Part shown: one piece after another, positions 51,105-63,853 of the stretch | Position numbering within the stretch: the stretch's first letter is position 1 | Layout of the letters: every line of letters starts with the position of its first letter | Assembly (NCBI GenBank): GCA_033782935.1 | Contig: JAWQEG010000169.1 | Coordinates: 186,001 to 250,000, forward strand | Source: Petrolisthes cinctipes | Taxonomy: Eukaryota; Arthropoda; Malacostraca; Decapoda; Porcellanidae | Length of the DNA: 64,000 nt | Reading direction: 5' to 3' | Position numbers and translations under genes: made by a program | Notes under the pieces: generated by a model | Database searches by the model: none | Seen by the model: the letters and a program-made list of their open reading frames with translations, nothing else | Told to the model about the DNA's origin: nothing

Positions 51105-53960
51105 TGGGGTGTTTTGGGACTGAATTTGAGATATCGCCTTAACGCACCTAAAATATCGATTTTTAGCATGTTTTGAGCCTATATTTTGAAAATATTTTAG
51201 CACTGAGTAGGCATGTACAGATCGCTTTTGGGACCCCTAAATATCGAATTTTTGGGTGTTTTGGCCTGAATTTGAGATATAAACGGGTTCTGAAGATGCA
51301 TGCACATATCGACTTTTGGGCACCTAAAACATCGATTTTGAGCATGTTTTGGGCCTGTAATTTGTAAATACTCTAACACGGAGTAAACATGTACAGATCG
51401 CTTCTGGGACCCCATAATATCGAATTTTCGGGTGTTTTTGGGCCTGAATTTGAGATATCGCCTATACGCACCTAAAATATCGATTTTTAGCATGTTTTGA
51501 GCCTATATTTTGAAAATATTCTAGCACTGAGTAGGCATGTACAGATCGAATCTGGGACCCCAAAATATCGAATTTTCGGGTGTTTTGGGCCTGAATTTGA
51601 GATATCGACTTTACGCTCGTAAAATATCGATTTTTAGCATGTTTTGAGCCTATATTTTGAAAATATTCTAGCACTGAGTAGGCATGTACAGATCGCTTCT
51701 GGGACCCCTAAATATCGAATTTTTGGGTGTTTTGAGCCTGAATTTGAGATATAAACGGGTACGGAAGATACATGCTCATATTGACTTTGGGCATCTAAAA
51801 TATCGATTTTCAGCATGTTTTGGGCATGTATTTTGAAAATACTCTAACACGGAGTAGGCATGTAAAGATCGCTTCTGGGACCCCAAAATATCGAATTTTC
51901 GGGTGTTTTGGCCTGAATTTGAGATATAAACGGGTACTGAAGATGCATGCACATATCGACTTTTGGGCACCTAAAACATCGATTTTGAGGATGTTTTGGG
52001 CCTGTATTTTGTAAATACTCTAACACGGAGTAGGCATGTACAGATCGAATCTGGGACCCCATAATATCGAATTTTCGGGTGTTTTTGGGCCTGAATTTGA
52101 GATATCGCCTATACGCACCTAAAATATCGATTTTTAGCATGTTTTGAGCCCATATTTTGAAAATATTCTAGCACTGAGTAGGCATGTACAGATCGCTTCT
52201 GGGACCCCTAAATATCGAATTTTCGGGTGTTTTGAGCTTGAATTTGTGATATAAACGACTACAGAAGATGCATGCACATATCGACTTTTGGGCACCTAAA
52301 ATATCGATTTTGAGCATGTTTTGAGCCTATATTTAGAAAACATTCTAGCACTGACTAGGCATGTACAGATCGCTTCTGGGTTCCCAAAATATTGAATTTT
52401 CGGGTGTTTTGAGCCTGAATTTGAGATATAAACGGGTACAGAAGATATATGCACATATTGACTTTGTGCATCTAAAATATCGATTTTCAGCATGTTTAGG
52501 GCCTGTATTTTGAAAATACTCTAACACGGAGTAGGCATGTACAGATCGCTTCTGGGACCCCTAAATATCGAATTTTTGGGTATTTTGAGCCTTAATTTGA
52601 GATATAAACGGGTACAGAAGATACATGCACATATTGACTTTGGGCATCTAAAATATCGATTTTCAGCATGTTTTGGGCATGTATTTTGAAAATACTCTAA
52701 CACGGAGTAGGCATGTAAAGATCGCTTCTGGGACCCCAAAATATCGAATTTTCGGGTGTTTTGGCCTGAATTTGAGATATAAACGGGTACTGAAGATGCA
52801 TGCACATATCGACTTTTGGGCACCTAAAACATCGATTTTGAGCATGTTTTGGGCCTGTATTTTGTAAATACTCTAACACGGAGTAGGCATGTACAGATCG
52901 CTTCTGGGACCCCAAAATATCGAATTTTCGGGTGTTTTGAGCCTGAATTTGAGATATAAACGGGTACTGAAGATGCATACACTTTTGGGCACCTAAAACA
53001 TCGATTTTGAGCATGTTTTGGTCCTGTATTTTAAAAATACTCTAACACGGAGTAGGCATGTACAGATCGCTTCTGGGACCCCAAAATATCGAATTTTCGG
53101 ATGTTTTGGGCCTGAATTTGAGATATCGCTTTTACGCACCTAAAATATCGATTGTTATCATGTTTTGAGCTTATATGTTGAAAATATTCTAGCACTGAGT
53201 AGGCATGTACAGATCGAATCTGGGACCCCAAAATATCGAATTTTCGGGTGTTTTGGGCCTGAATTTGAGATATCGACTTTACGCTCGTAAAATATCGATT
53301 TTTAGCATGTTTTGAGCCTATATTTTGAAAATATTCTAGCACTGAGTAGGCATGTACAGATCGCTTCTGGGACCCCTAAATATCGAATTTTTGGGTGTTT
53401 TGAGCCGGAATTTGAGATATAAACGGGTACAGAAGATACATGCACATATTGACTTTGGGCATCTAAAATATCGATTTTCAGCATGTTTTGGGCATGTATT
53501 TTGAAAATACTCTAACACGGAGTAGGCATGTAAAGATCGCTTCTGGGACCCCAAAATATCGAATTTTCGTGTGTTTTGGCCTGAATTTGAGATATAAACG
53601 GGTACTGAAGATGCATGCACATATCAACTTTTGGGCACCTAAAACATCGATTTTGAGCATGTTTTGGCCTGTATTTTGTAAATACTCTAACACGGAGTAG
53701 GCATGTACAGATCGAATCTGGTACCCCATAATATTGAATTTTCGGGTGTTTTTGGGACTGAATTTGAGATATCGCCTATACGCACCTAAAATATCGATTT
53801 TTAGCATGTTTTGAGCCCATATTTTGAAAATATTCTAGCACTGAGTAGGCATGTACAGATCGCTTCTGGGACCCCAAAATATCGATTTTTCGGGTGTTTT
53901 GAGCCTGAATTTGAGATATAAACGAGTACAGAAGATGCATGCACATATCGACTTTTGGGC
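51105..53960. repeat. 2.86-kb block shared at 5,455 bp, copy 1
   Basis: Matches 56,560-59,415. Shared private variants are CGGGTTCTGAAG/CAGGTTCTGAAG, GAGTAAACATG, ATACATGCTCATATTG, TTTTTGGGTATTTTGAGCC and CTGGTACCCCATAATATTG. It contains the cassette at 52883 (58338 in the partner). Confidence 0.86.
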
Positions 53961-54299
53961 ATCTAAAATATCGATTTTCAGCATGTTTTGGGCATGTATT
54001 TTGAAAATACTCTAACACGGAGTAGGCATGTACAGATCGCTTCTGGGACCCCAAAATATCGAATTTTCGGGTGTTTTGGCCTGAATTTGAGATATAAACG
54101 GGTACTGAAGATGCATGCACATATCGACTTTTGGGCACCTAAAACATCGATTTTGAGCATGTTTTGAGCCTATATTTTGAAAATATTCTAGCACTGAGTA
54201 GGCATGTACAGATCGCTTCTGGGACCCCAAAATATAGAAATTTCGGGTGTTTTGAGCCTGAATTTGAGATATAAACGAGTACAGAAGATGCATGCATAT

Positions 54300-56587
54300 A
54301 TCGACTTTTGGGCACCTAAAATATCGATTTTGAGCATGTTTTGAGCCTATATTTTGAAAACATTCTAGCACTGCGTAGGCATGTACAGATCGCTTCTGGG
54401 ACCCCAAAATATCGAATTTTCGGGTGTTTTGAGCCTGAATTTGAGATATAAACGAGTATAGAAGATGCATACACATATTGACTTTGGGCACCAAAAATAT
54501 CGATTTTCAGCATGTTTTGGGCCTGAATTTTGAAAATACTCTAACACTGAGTAGGCATGTACAGATCGCTTCTGGGACCCCAAAATATCGAATTTTCGGG
54601 TGTTTAGGGCCAGAATTTAAGATATAAACGGGTACAGAAGATGCATGCACATATAGACTTTTGAGCACCTAAAAGATCGATTTTCAGTATGTTTTTGGCC
54701 TGTATTTTGAAAAAACTCTAAAACGGAGTAGGCATGTACAGATCGCTTCTGGGACCCCTAAATATCGAATTTTCGGGTGTTTTGGGCCTTAATTTGAGAT
54801 ATCGCCTTTACGCACCTAAAATATCGATTTTCAGTATGTTTTTGGCCTGTATTTTGAAAATACTCTTACACGGAGTAGGCATGTACAGATCGCTTCTGGG
54901 ACCCCAAAATATCGAATTTTCGGGTGTTTAGGGCCAGAATTTGAGATATAAACGGGTACAGAAGATGCATGCACATATCGACTTTTGGGCACCTAAAAGA
55001 TCGATTTTCAGTATGTTTTTGACCTGTATTTTGAAAATACTGTAACACGGAGTAGGCATGTACAGATCCCTTCTGGGACCCCTAAATATCGAATTTTCGG
55101 GTGTTTTGGGACTGAATTTGAGATATCGCCTTTACGCTCGTAAAATATCGATTTTTAGCATGTTTTGAGCCTATATTTTGAAAATATTCTAGCACTGAGT
55201 AGGCATGTACAGATCGCTTCTGGGACCCCTAAATATCGAATTTTCGTCTGTTTTGAGCTTGAATTTGTGATATAAACGACTACAGAAGGTGCATGCACAT
55301 ATCGACTTTTGGGCTCCTAAAATATCGATTTTGAGCATGTTTTGAGCCTATATTTTGAAAACATTCTAGCACTGACTAGGCATGTACAGATTGCTTCTGG
55401 GTTCCCAAAATATTGAATTTTCGGGTGTTTTGAGCCTGAATTTGAGATATAAACGGGTACAGAAGATATATGCACATATTGACTTTGTGCATCTAAAATA
55501 TCGATTTTCAGCATGTTTAGGGCCTGTATTTTGAAAATACTCTAACACGGAGTAGGCATGTACAGATCGCTTCTGGGACCCCAAAATATCGAATTTTCGG
55601 GTGTTTTGAGCCTGAATTTCAGATATAAACGGGTACTGAAGATGCATGCACTTTTGGGCACCTAAAACATCGATTTTGAGCATGTTTTGCTCCTGTATTT
55701 TGAAAATACTCTAACACGGAGTAGGCATGTACAGATCGCTTCTGGGACCCCAAAATATCGAATTTTCGGATGTTTTGGGCCTGAATTTGAGATATCACTT
55801 TTACGCACCTAAAATATCGATTTTTATCATGTTTTGAGCCTATATGTTGAAAATATTCTAGCACTGAGTAGGCATGTACAGATCGAATCTGGGACCCCAA
55901 AATATCGAATTTTCGGGTGTTTTGGGCCTGAATTTGAGATATCGACTTTACGCTCGTAAAATATCGATTTTTAGCATGTTTTGAGCCTATATTTTGAAAA
56001 TATTCTAGCACTGAGTAGGCATGTGCAGATCGCTTCTGGGACCCCTAAATATCGAATTTTTGGGTGTTTTGAGCCTGAATTTGAGATATAAACGGGTACA
56101 GAAGATACATGCACATATTGACTTTGGGCATCTAAAATATCGATTTTCAGCATGTTTTGGGCATGTATTTTGAAAATACTCTAACACAGAGTAGGCATGT
56201 AAAGATCGCTTCTGGGACCCCAAAATATCGAATTTTCGGGTGTTTTGGCCTGAATTTGAGATATAAACGGGTACTGAAGATGCATGCACATATCGACTTT
56301 TGGGCACCTAAAACATCGATTTTGAGCATGTTTTGGGCCTGTATTTTGTAAATACTCTAACACGGAGTAGGCATGTACAGATCGAATGTGGGACCCCATA
56401 ATATCGAATTTTCGGGTGTTTTTGGGCCTGAATTTGAGATATCGCCTATACGCACCTAAAATATCGATTTTTAGCATGTTTTGAGCCTATATTTTGAAAA
56501 TATTCTAGCACTGAGTAGGCATGTACAGATCGCTTCTGGGACCCCTAAATATCGAATTTTCGGGTGTTTTGGGACTGAATTTGAGAT
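54300..56587. repeat. 2.29-kb block shared at 7,772 bp, copy 2
   Basis: Copy of 46,528-48,815. It lacks the TTTTGATCCTG and CATGCAGTTTTGGG changes of copy 1, so those are younger. It has the private changes GGGCTCCTAAAATATCG at 55.31 kb and GATATCACTTTTACGC at 55.79 kb. Confidence 0.85.
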
Positions 56588-59415
56588 ATCGCCTTAACGC
56601 ACCTAAAATATCGATTTTTAGCATGTTTTGAGCCTATATTTTGAAAATATTCTAGCACTGAGTAGGCATGTACAGATCGCTTTTGGGACCCCTAAATATC
56701 GAATTTTTGGGTGTTTTGGCCTGAATTTGAGATATAAACAGGTTCTGAAGATGCATGCACATATCGACTTTTGGGCACCTAAAACATCGATTTTGAGCAT
56801 GTTTTGGGCCTGTAATTTGTAAATACTCTAACACGGAGTAAACATGTACAGATCGCTTCTGGGACCCCATAATATCGAATTTTCGGGTGTTTTTGGGCCT
56901 GAATTTGAGATATCGCCTATACGCACCTAAAATATCGATTTTTAGCATGTTTTGAGCCTATATTTTGAAAATATTCTAGCACTGAGTAGGCATGTACAGA
57001 TCGAATCTGGGACCCCAAAATATCGAATTTTCGGGTGTTTTGGGCCTGAATTTGAGATATCGACTTTACGCTCGTAAAATATCGATTTTTAGCATGTTTT
57101 GAGCATATATTTTGAAAATATTCTAGCACTGAGTAGGCATGTACAGATCGCTTCTGGGACCCCTAAATATCGAATTTTTGGGTGTTTTGAGCCTGAATTT
57201 GAGATATAAACGGGTACGGAAGATACATGCTCATATTGACTTTGGGCATCTAAAATATCGATTTTCAGCATGTTTTGGGCATGTATTTTGAAAATACTCT
57301 AACACGGAGTAGGCATGTAAAGATCGCTTCTGGGACCCCAAAATATCGAATTTTCGGGTGTTTTGGCCTGAATTTGAGATATAAACGGGTACTGAAGATG
57401 CATGCACATATCGACTTTTGGGCACCTAAAACATCGATTTTGAGGATGTTTTGGGCCTGTATTTTGTAAATACTCTAACACGGAGTAGGCATGTACAGAT
57501 CGAATCTGGGACCCCATAATATCGAATTTTCGGGTGTTTTTGGGCCTGAATTTGAGATATCGCCTATACGCACCTAAAATATCGATTTTTAGCATGTTTT
57601 GAGCCCATATTTTGAAAATATTCTAGCACTGAGTAGGCATGTACAGATCGCTTCTGGGACCCCTAAATATCGAATTTTCGGGTGTTTTGAGCTTGAATTT
57701 GTGATATAAACGACTACAGAAGATGCATGCACATATCGACTTTTGGGCACCTAAAATATCGATTTTGAGCATGTTTTGAGCCTATATTTAGAAAACATTC
57801 TAGCACTGACTAGGCATGTACAGATCGCTTCTGGGTTCCCAAAATATTGAATTTTCGGGTGTTTTGAGCCTGAATTTGAGATATAAACGGGTACAGAAGA
57901 TATATGCACATATTGACTTTGTGCATCTAAAATATCGATTTTCAGCATGTTTAGGGCCTGTATTTTGAAAATACTCTAACACGGAGTAGGCATGTACAGA
58001 TCTCTTCTGGGACCCCTAAATATCGAATTTTTGGGTATTTTGAGCCTGAATTTGAGATATAAACGGGTACAGAAGATACATGCACATATTGACTTTGGGC
58101 ATCTAAAATATCGATTTTCAGCATGTTTTGGGCATGTATTTTGAAAATACTCTAACACGGAGTAGGCATGTAAAGATCGCTTCTGGGACCCCAAAATATC
58201 GAATTTTCGGGTGTTTTGGCCTGAATTTGAGATATAAACGGGTACTGAAGATGCATGCACATATCGACTTTTGGGCACCTAAAACATCGATTTTGAGCAT
58301 GTTTTGGGCCTGTATTTTGTAAATACTCTAACACGGAGTAGGCATGTACAGATCGCTTCTGGGACCCCAAAATATCGAATTTTCGGGTGTTTTGAGCCTG
58401 AATTTGAGATATAAACGGGTACTGAAGATGCATGCACTTTTGGGCACCTAAAACATCGATTTTGAGCATGTTTTGGTCCTGTATTTTAAAAATACTCTAA
58501 CACGGAGTAGGCATGTACAGATCGCTTCTGGGACCCCAAAATATCGAATTTTCGGATGTTTTGGGCCTGAATTTGAGATATCGCTTTTACGCACCTAAAA
58601 TATCGATTTTTATCATGTTTTGAGCCTATATGTTGAAAATATTCTAGCACTGAGTAGGCATGTACAGATCGAATCTGGGACCCCAAAATATCGAATTTTC
58701 GGGTGTTTTGGGCCTGAATTTGAGATATCGACTTTACGCTCGTAAAATATCGATTTTTAGCATGTTTTGAGCCTATATTTTGAAAATATTCTAGCACTGA
58801 GTAGGCATGTACAGATCGCTTCTGGGACCCCTAAATATCGAATTTTTGGGTGTTTTGAGCCTGAATTTGAGATATAAACGGGTACAGAAGATACATGCAC
58901 ATATTGACTTTGGGCATCTAAAATATCGATTTTCAGCATGTTTTGGGCATGTATTTTGAAAATACTCTAACACGGAGTAGGCATGTAAAGATCGCTTCTG
59001 GGACCCCAAAATATCGAATTTTCGGGTGTTTTGGCCTGAATTTGAGATATAAACGGGTACTGAAGATGCATGCACATATCAACTTTTGGGCACCTAAAAC
59101 ATCGATTTTGAGCATGTTTTGGCCTGTATTTTGTAAATACTCTAACACGGAGTAGGCATGTACAGATCGAATCTGGTACCCCATAATATTGACTTTTCGG
59201 GTGTTTTTGGGACTGAATTTGAGATATCGCCTATACGCACCTAAAATATCGATTTTTAGCATGTTTTGAGCCCATATTTTGAAAATATTCTAGCACTGAG
59301 TAGGCATGTACAGATCGCTTCTGGGACCCCAAAATATCGATTTTTCGGGTGTTTTGAGCCTGAATTTGAGATATAAACGAGTACAGAAGATGCATGCACA
59401 TATCGACTTTTGGGC
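56560..59415. repeat. 2.86-kb block shared at 5,455 bp, copy 2
   Basis: Copy of 51,105-53,960. Differences include AAACAGGTTCTG at 56.74 kb, TTGAGCATATATTTTG near 57.1 kb and AATATTGACTTTTCGGG at 59.19 kb. Joined on its left to the 7,772-bp block, so two duplications of different origin abut here. Confidence 0.85.
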
Positions 59416-61779
59416 ACCTAAAATATCGATTTTGAGCATGTTTTGAGCCTATATTTTGAAAACATTCTAGCACTGAGTAGGCATGTACAGATCGCTTCTG
59501 GGACCCAAAATATCGAATTTTCGGGTGTTTTGAGCCTGAATTTGAGATATAAACGAGTATAGAAGATGCATACACATATTGACTTTGGGCACCAAAAATA
59601 TCGATTTTCAGCATGTTTTGGGCCTGAATTTTGAAAATACTCTAACACGGAGTAGGCATGTACAGATCTCTTCTGGGACCCCACAATATCGAATTTTCGG
59701 GTGTTTAGGGCCAGAATTTGAGATATAAACGGGTACAGAATATGCATGCACATATAGAGTTTTGAGCATCTAAAAGATCGATTTTCAGTATGTTTTTGGC
59801 CTGTATTTTGAAAATACTCTAACACGGAGTAGGCTTGTACAGATCGCTTCTGGGACCCCTAAATATCGAATTTTCGGGTGTTTTGGGACTGAATTTGAGA
59901 TATCGCCTTAACGCACCTAAAATATCGATTTTTAGCATGTTTTGAGCCTATATTTTGAAAATATTCTAGCACTGAGTAGGCATGTACAGATCGTTTTTGG
60001 GACCCCTAAATATCGAATTTTTGGATGTTTTGAGCCAGAATTTGAGATATAAACGGGTACAGAAGATACATGCACGTATTGACTTTGGGCATCTAAAATA
60101 TCGATTTTCAGCATGTTTTGGGCATGTATTTTGAAAATACTCTAACACGGAGTAGGCATGTACAGATCGCTTCTGGGACCCCAAAATATCGAATTTTCGG
60201 GTGTTTTGTCCTGAATTTGAGATATAAACGGGTACTGAAGATGCATGCACATATCGACTTTTGGGCACCTAAAACATCGATTTTGAGCATGTTTTGAGCC
60301 TATATTTTGAAAATATTCTAGCACTGAGTAGGCATGTACAGATCGCTTCTGGGACCCCAAAATATCGAATTTTCGGGTGTTTTGAGCCTGAATTTGAGAT
60401 ATAAACGAGTACAGAAGATGCATGCATATATCGACTTTTGGGCACCTAAAATATCGATTTTGAACATGTTTTGAGCCTATATTTTGAAAACATTCTAGCA
60501 CTAAGTAGGCATGTACAGATCGCTTCTGGGACCCCAAAATATCGAATTTTCGGGTGTTTTGAGCCTGAATTTGAGATATATACGAGTATAGAAGATGCAT
60601 ACACATATTGACTTTGGGCACCAAAAATATCGATTTTCAGCATATTTTGGGCCTGAATTTTGAAAATACTCTAACACGGAGTAGGTATGTACAGATTGCT
60701 TCAGGGACCCCAGAATATCGAATTTTCGGGTGTTTAGGGTCAGAATTTGAGATATAAACGGGTACAGAAGATGCATGCACATATCGACTTTTGGGCACCT
60801 AAAAGATCGATTTTGAGGATGTTTTTGGCCTGTATTTTGAAAATACTCTAACACGGAGTATGCATGTACAGATCGCTTCTGGGACCGCTAAATATCGAAT
60901 TTTCGGGTGTTTTGGGACTGAATTTGAGATATCGACTTTTTGGCACCTAAAATATCGATTTTTAGCATGTTTTTAGCCTATATTTTGAAAATATTCTAGC
61001 ACTGAGTAGGCATGTACAGATTGCTTCTGGGACCCCAAAATATTGAATTTTCGGGTGTTTTGAGCCTGAATTTGAGATATAAACGGGTACCGAAGATGCA
61101 TGCACATATCGACTTTTGGGCACCTAAAATATCGATTTTGAGCATGTTTTGAGCCTATATTTTGAAAACATTCTAGCACTGCGTAGGCATGTACAGATCG
61201 CTTCTGGGACCCCAAAATATCGAATTTTCGGGTGTTTTGAGCCTGAATTTGAGATATAAACGAGTATAGAAGATGCATACACATATTGACTTTGGGCACC
61301 AAAAATATCGATTTTCAGCATGTTTTGGGCCTGAATTTTGAAAATACTCTAACACTGAGTAGGCATGTACAGATCGCTTCTGGGACCCCAAAATATCGAA
61401 TTTTCGAGTGTTTAGGGCCAGAATTTAAGATATAAACGGGTACAGAAGATGCATGCACATATAGACTTTTGAGCACCTAAAAGATCGATTTTCAGTATGT
61501 TTTTGGCCTGTATTTTGAAAATACTCTAAAACGGAGTAGGCATGTACAGATCGCTTCTGGGACCCCTAAATATCGAATTTTCGGGTGTTTTGGGCCTTAA
61601 TTTGAGATATCGCCTTTACGCACCTAAAATATCGATTTTCAGTATGTTTTTGGCCTGTATTTTGAAAATACTCTAACACGGAGTAGGCATGTACAGATCG
61701 CTTCTGGGACCCCAAAATATCGAATTTTCGGGTGTTTAGGGCCAGAATTTGAGATATAAACGGGTACAGAAGATGCATG

Positions 61780-61860
61780 CACATATCGACTTTTGGGCAC
61801 CTAAAAGATCGATTTTGAGCATGTTTTGAGCCTATATTTTGAAAACATTCTAGCACTGAC
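61780..61860 (+). repeat. Junction with loss of two monomers (324 bp)
   Basis: AAAAGATCGATTTT is normally followed by CAGTATGTTTTTG or GAGGATGTTTTTG. Here it runs on as GAGCATGTTTTGAGCC and then into the ACTGACTAGG box. Landmarks left of this point lie 27,429 bp from their U1 counterparts and landmarks right of it 27,105 bp. The difference, 324 bp, equals one 177-bp plus one 147-bp monomer. Confidence 0.85.
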
Positions 61861-63853
61861 TAGGCATGTACAGATTGCTTCTGGGTTCCCAAAATATTGA
61901 ATTTTCGGGTGTTTTGAGCCTGAATTTGAGATATAAACGGGTACAGAAGATATATGCACATATTGACTTTGTGCATCTAAAATATCGATTTTCAGCATGT
62001 TTAGGGCCTGTATTTTGAAAATACTCTAACACGGAGTAGGCATGTACAGATCGCTTCTGGGACCCCAAAATATCGAATTTTCGGGTGTTTTGAGCCTGAA
62101 TTTGAGATATAAACGGGTACTGAAGATGCATGCACTTTTGGGCACCTAAAACATCGATTTTGAGCATGTTTTGCTCCTGTATTTTAAAAATACTCTAACA
62201 CGGAGTAGGCATGTACAGATCGCTTCTGGGACCCCAAAATATCGAATTTTCGGATGTTTTGGGCCTGAATTTGAGATATCGCTTTTACGCACCTAAAATA
62301 TCGATTTTTATCATGTTTTGAGCCTATATGTTGAAAATATTCTAGCACTGAGTAGGCATGTACAGATCGAATCTGGGACCCCAAAATATCGAATTTTCGG
62401 GTGTTTTGGGCCTGAATTTGAGATATCGACTTTACGCTCGTAAAATATCGATTTTTAGCATGTTTTGAGCCTATATTTTGAAAATATTCTAGCGCTGAGT
62501 AGGCATGTGCAGATCGCTTCTGGGACCCCAAAATATAAGAATTTTCGGGTGTTTTGAGCCTGAATTTGAGATATAAACGAGTATAGAAGATGCATACACA
62601 TATTGACTTTGGGCACCAAAAATATCGATTTTCAGCATGTTTTGGGCCTGAATTTTGAAAATACTCTAACACGGAGTAGGCATGTACAGATCGCTTCTGG
62701 GACCCCAAAATATCGTATTTTCGGGTGTTTAGGGCCAGAATTTGAGATATAAACGGGTACAGAAGATGCATGCACATATCGACTTTTGGGCACCTAAAAG
62801 ATCGATTTTCAGTATGTTTTTGGCCTGTATTTTGAAAATACTCTAACACGGAGTAGGCATGTACGGATCGCTTCTGGGACCCGTAAATATCGAATTTTCG
62901 GGTGTTTTGGGACTGAATTTGAGATATCGACTTTTTGGCACCTAAAATATTGATTTTTAGCATGTTTTTAGCCTATATTTTGAAAATATTCTAGCACTGA
63001 GTAGGCATGTACAGATTGCTTCTGGGACCCCAAAATATTGAATTTTCGGGTGTTTTGATCCTGAATTTGAGATATAAACGGGTACCGAAGATGCATGCAC
63101 ATATCGACTTTTGCGCACCTAAAATATCGATTTTAAGCATGTTTTGAGCCTATATTTTGAAAACATTCTAGCACTGCGTAGGCATGTACAGATTGCTTCT
63201 GGGACCCCAAAATATCGAATTATCGGGTGTTTTGAGCCTGAATTTGAGATATAAACGAGTATAGAAGATGCATACACATATTGACTTTGGGCACCAAAAA
63301 TATCGATTTTTAGCATGTTTTGGGCCTGAATTTTGAAAATACTGTAACACGGAGTAGGCATGTACAGATCGCTTCTGGGACCCCAATATATCGAATTTTC
63401 GGGTGTTTAGGGCCAGAATTTGAGATATAAACGGGTACAGAAGATGCATGCACATATAGAGTTTTGAGCATCTAAAAGATCGATTTTCAGTATGTTTTTG
63501 GCCTGTATTTTGAAAATACTCTAACACGGAGTAGGCATGTACAGATCGCTTCTGGGACCCCTAAATATCGAATTTTCGGGTGTTTTGGGACTGAATTTGA
63601 GATATCGCCTTAACGCACCTAAAATATCGATTTTTAGCATGTTTTTAGCCTATATTTTGAAAATATTCTAGCACTGAGTAGGCATGTACAGATCGCTTTT
63701 GGGACCCCTAAATATCGAATTTTTGGGTGTTTTGAGCCTGAATTTGAGATATAAACGGGTACAGAAGATATATGCACATATTGACTTTGTGCATCTAAAA
63801 TATCGATTTTCAGCATGTTTAGGGCCTGTATTTTGAAAATACTCTAACACGGA

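Noticed and set aside
62184..62963. 259-codon minus-strand open frame as a gene, along with others of 155-190 codons (for example 1888-2460, 12026-12508, 33072-33539)
   Set aside because: Each is satellite translated; the same words recur in all three frames, starts and stops fall at fixed monomer positions, and no domain, start context or conservation signal stands out.
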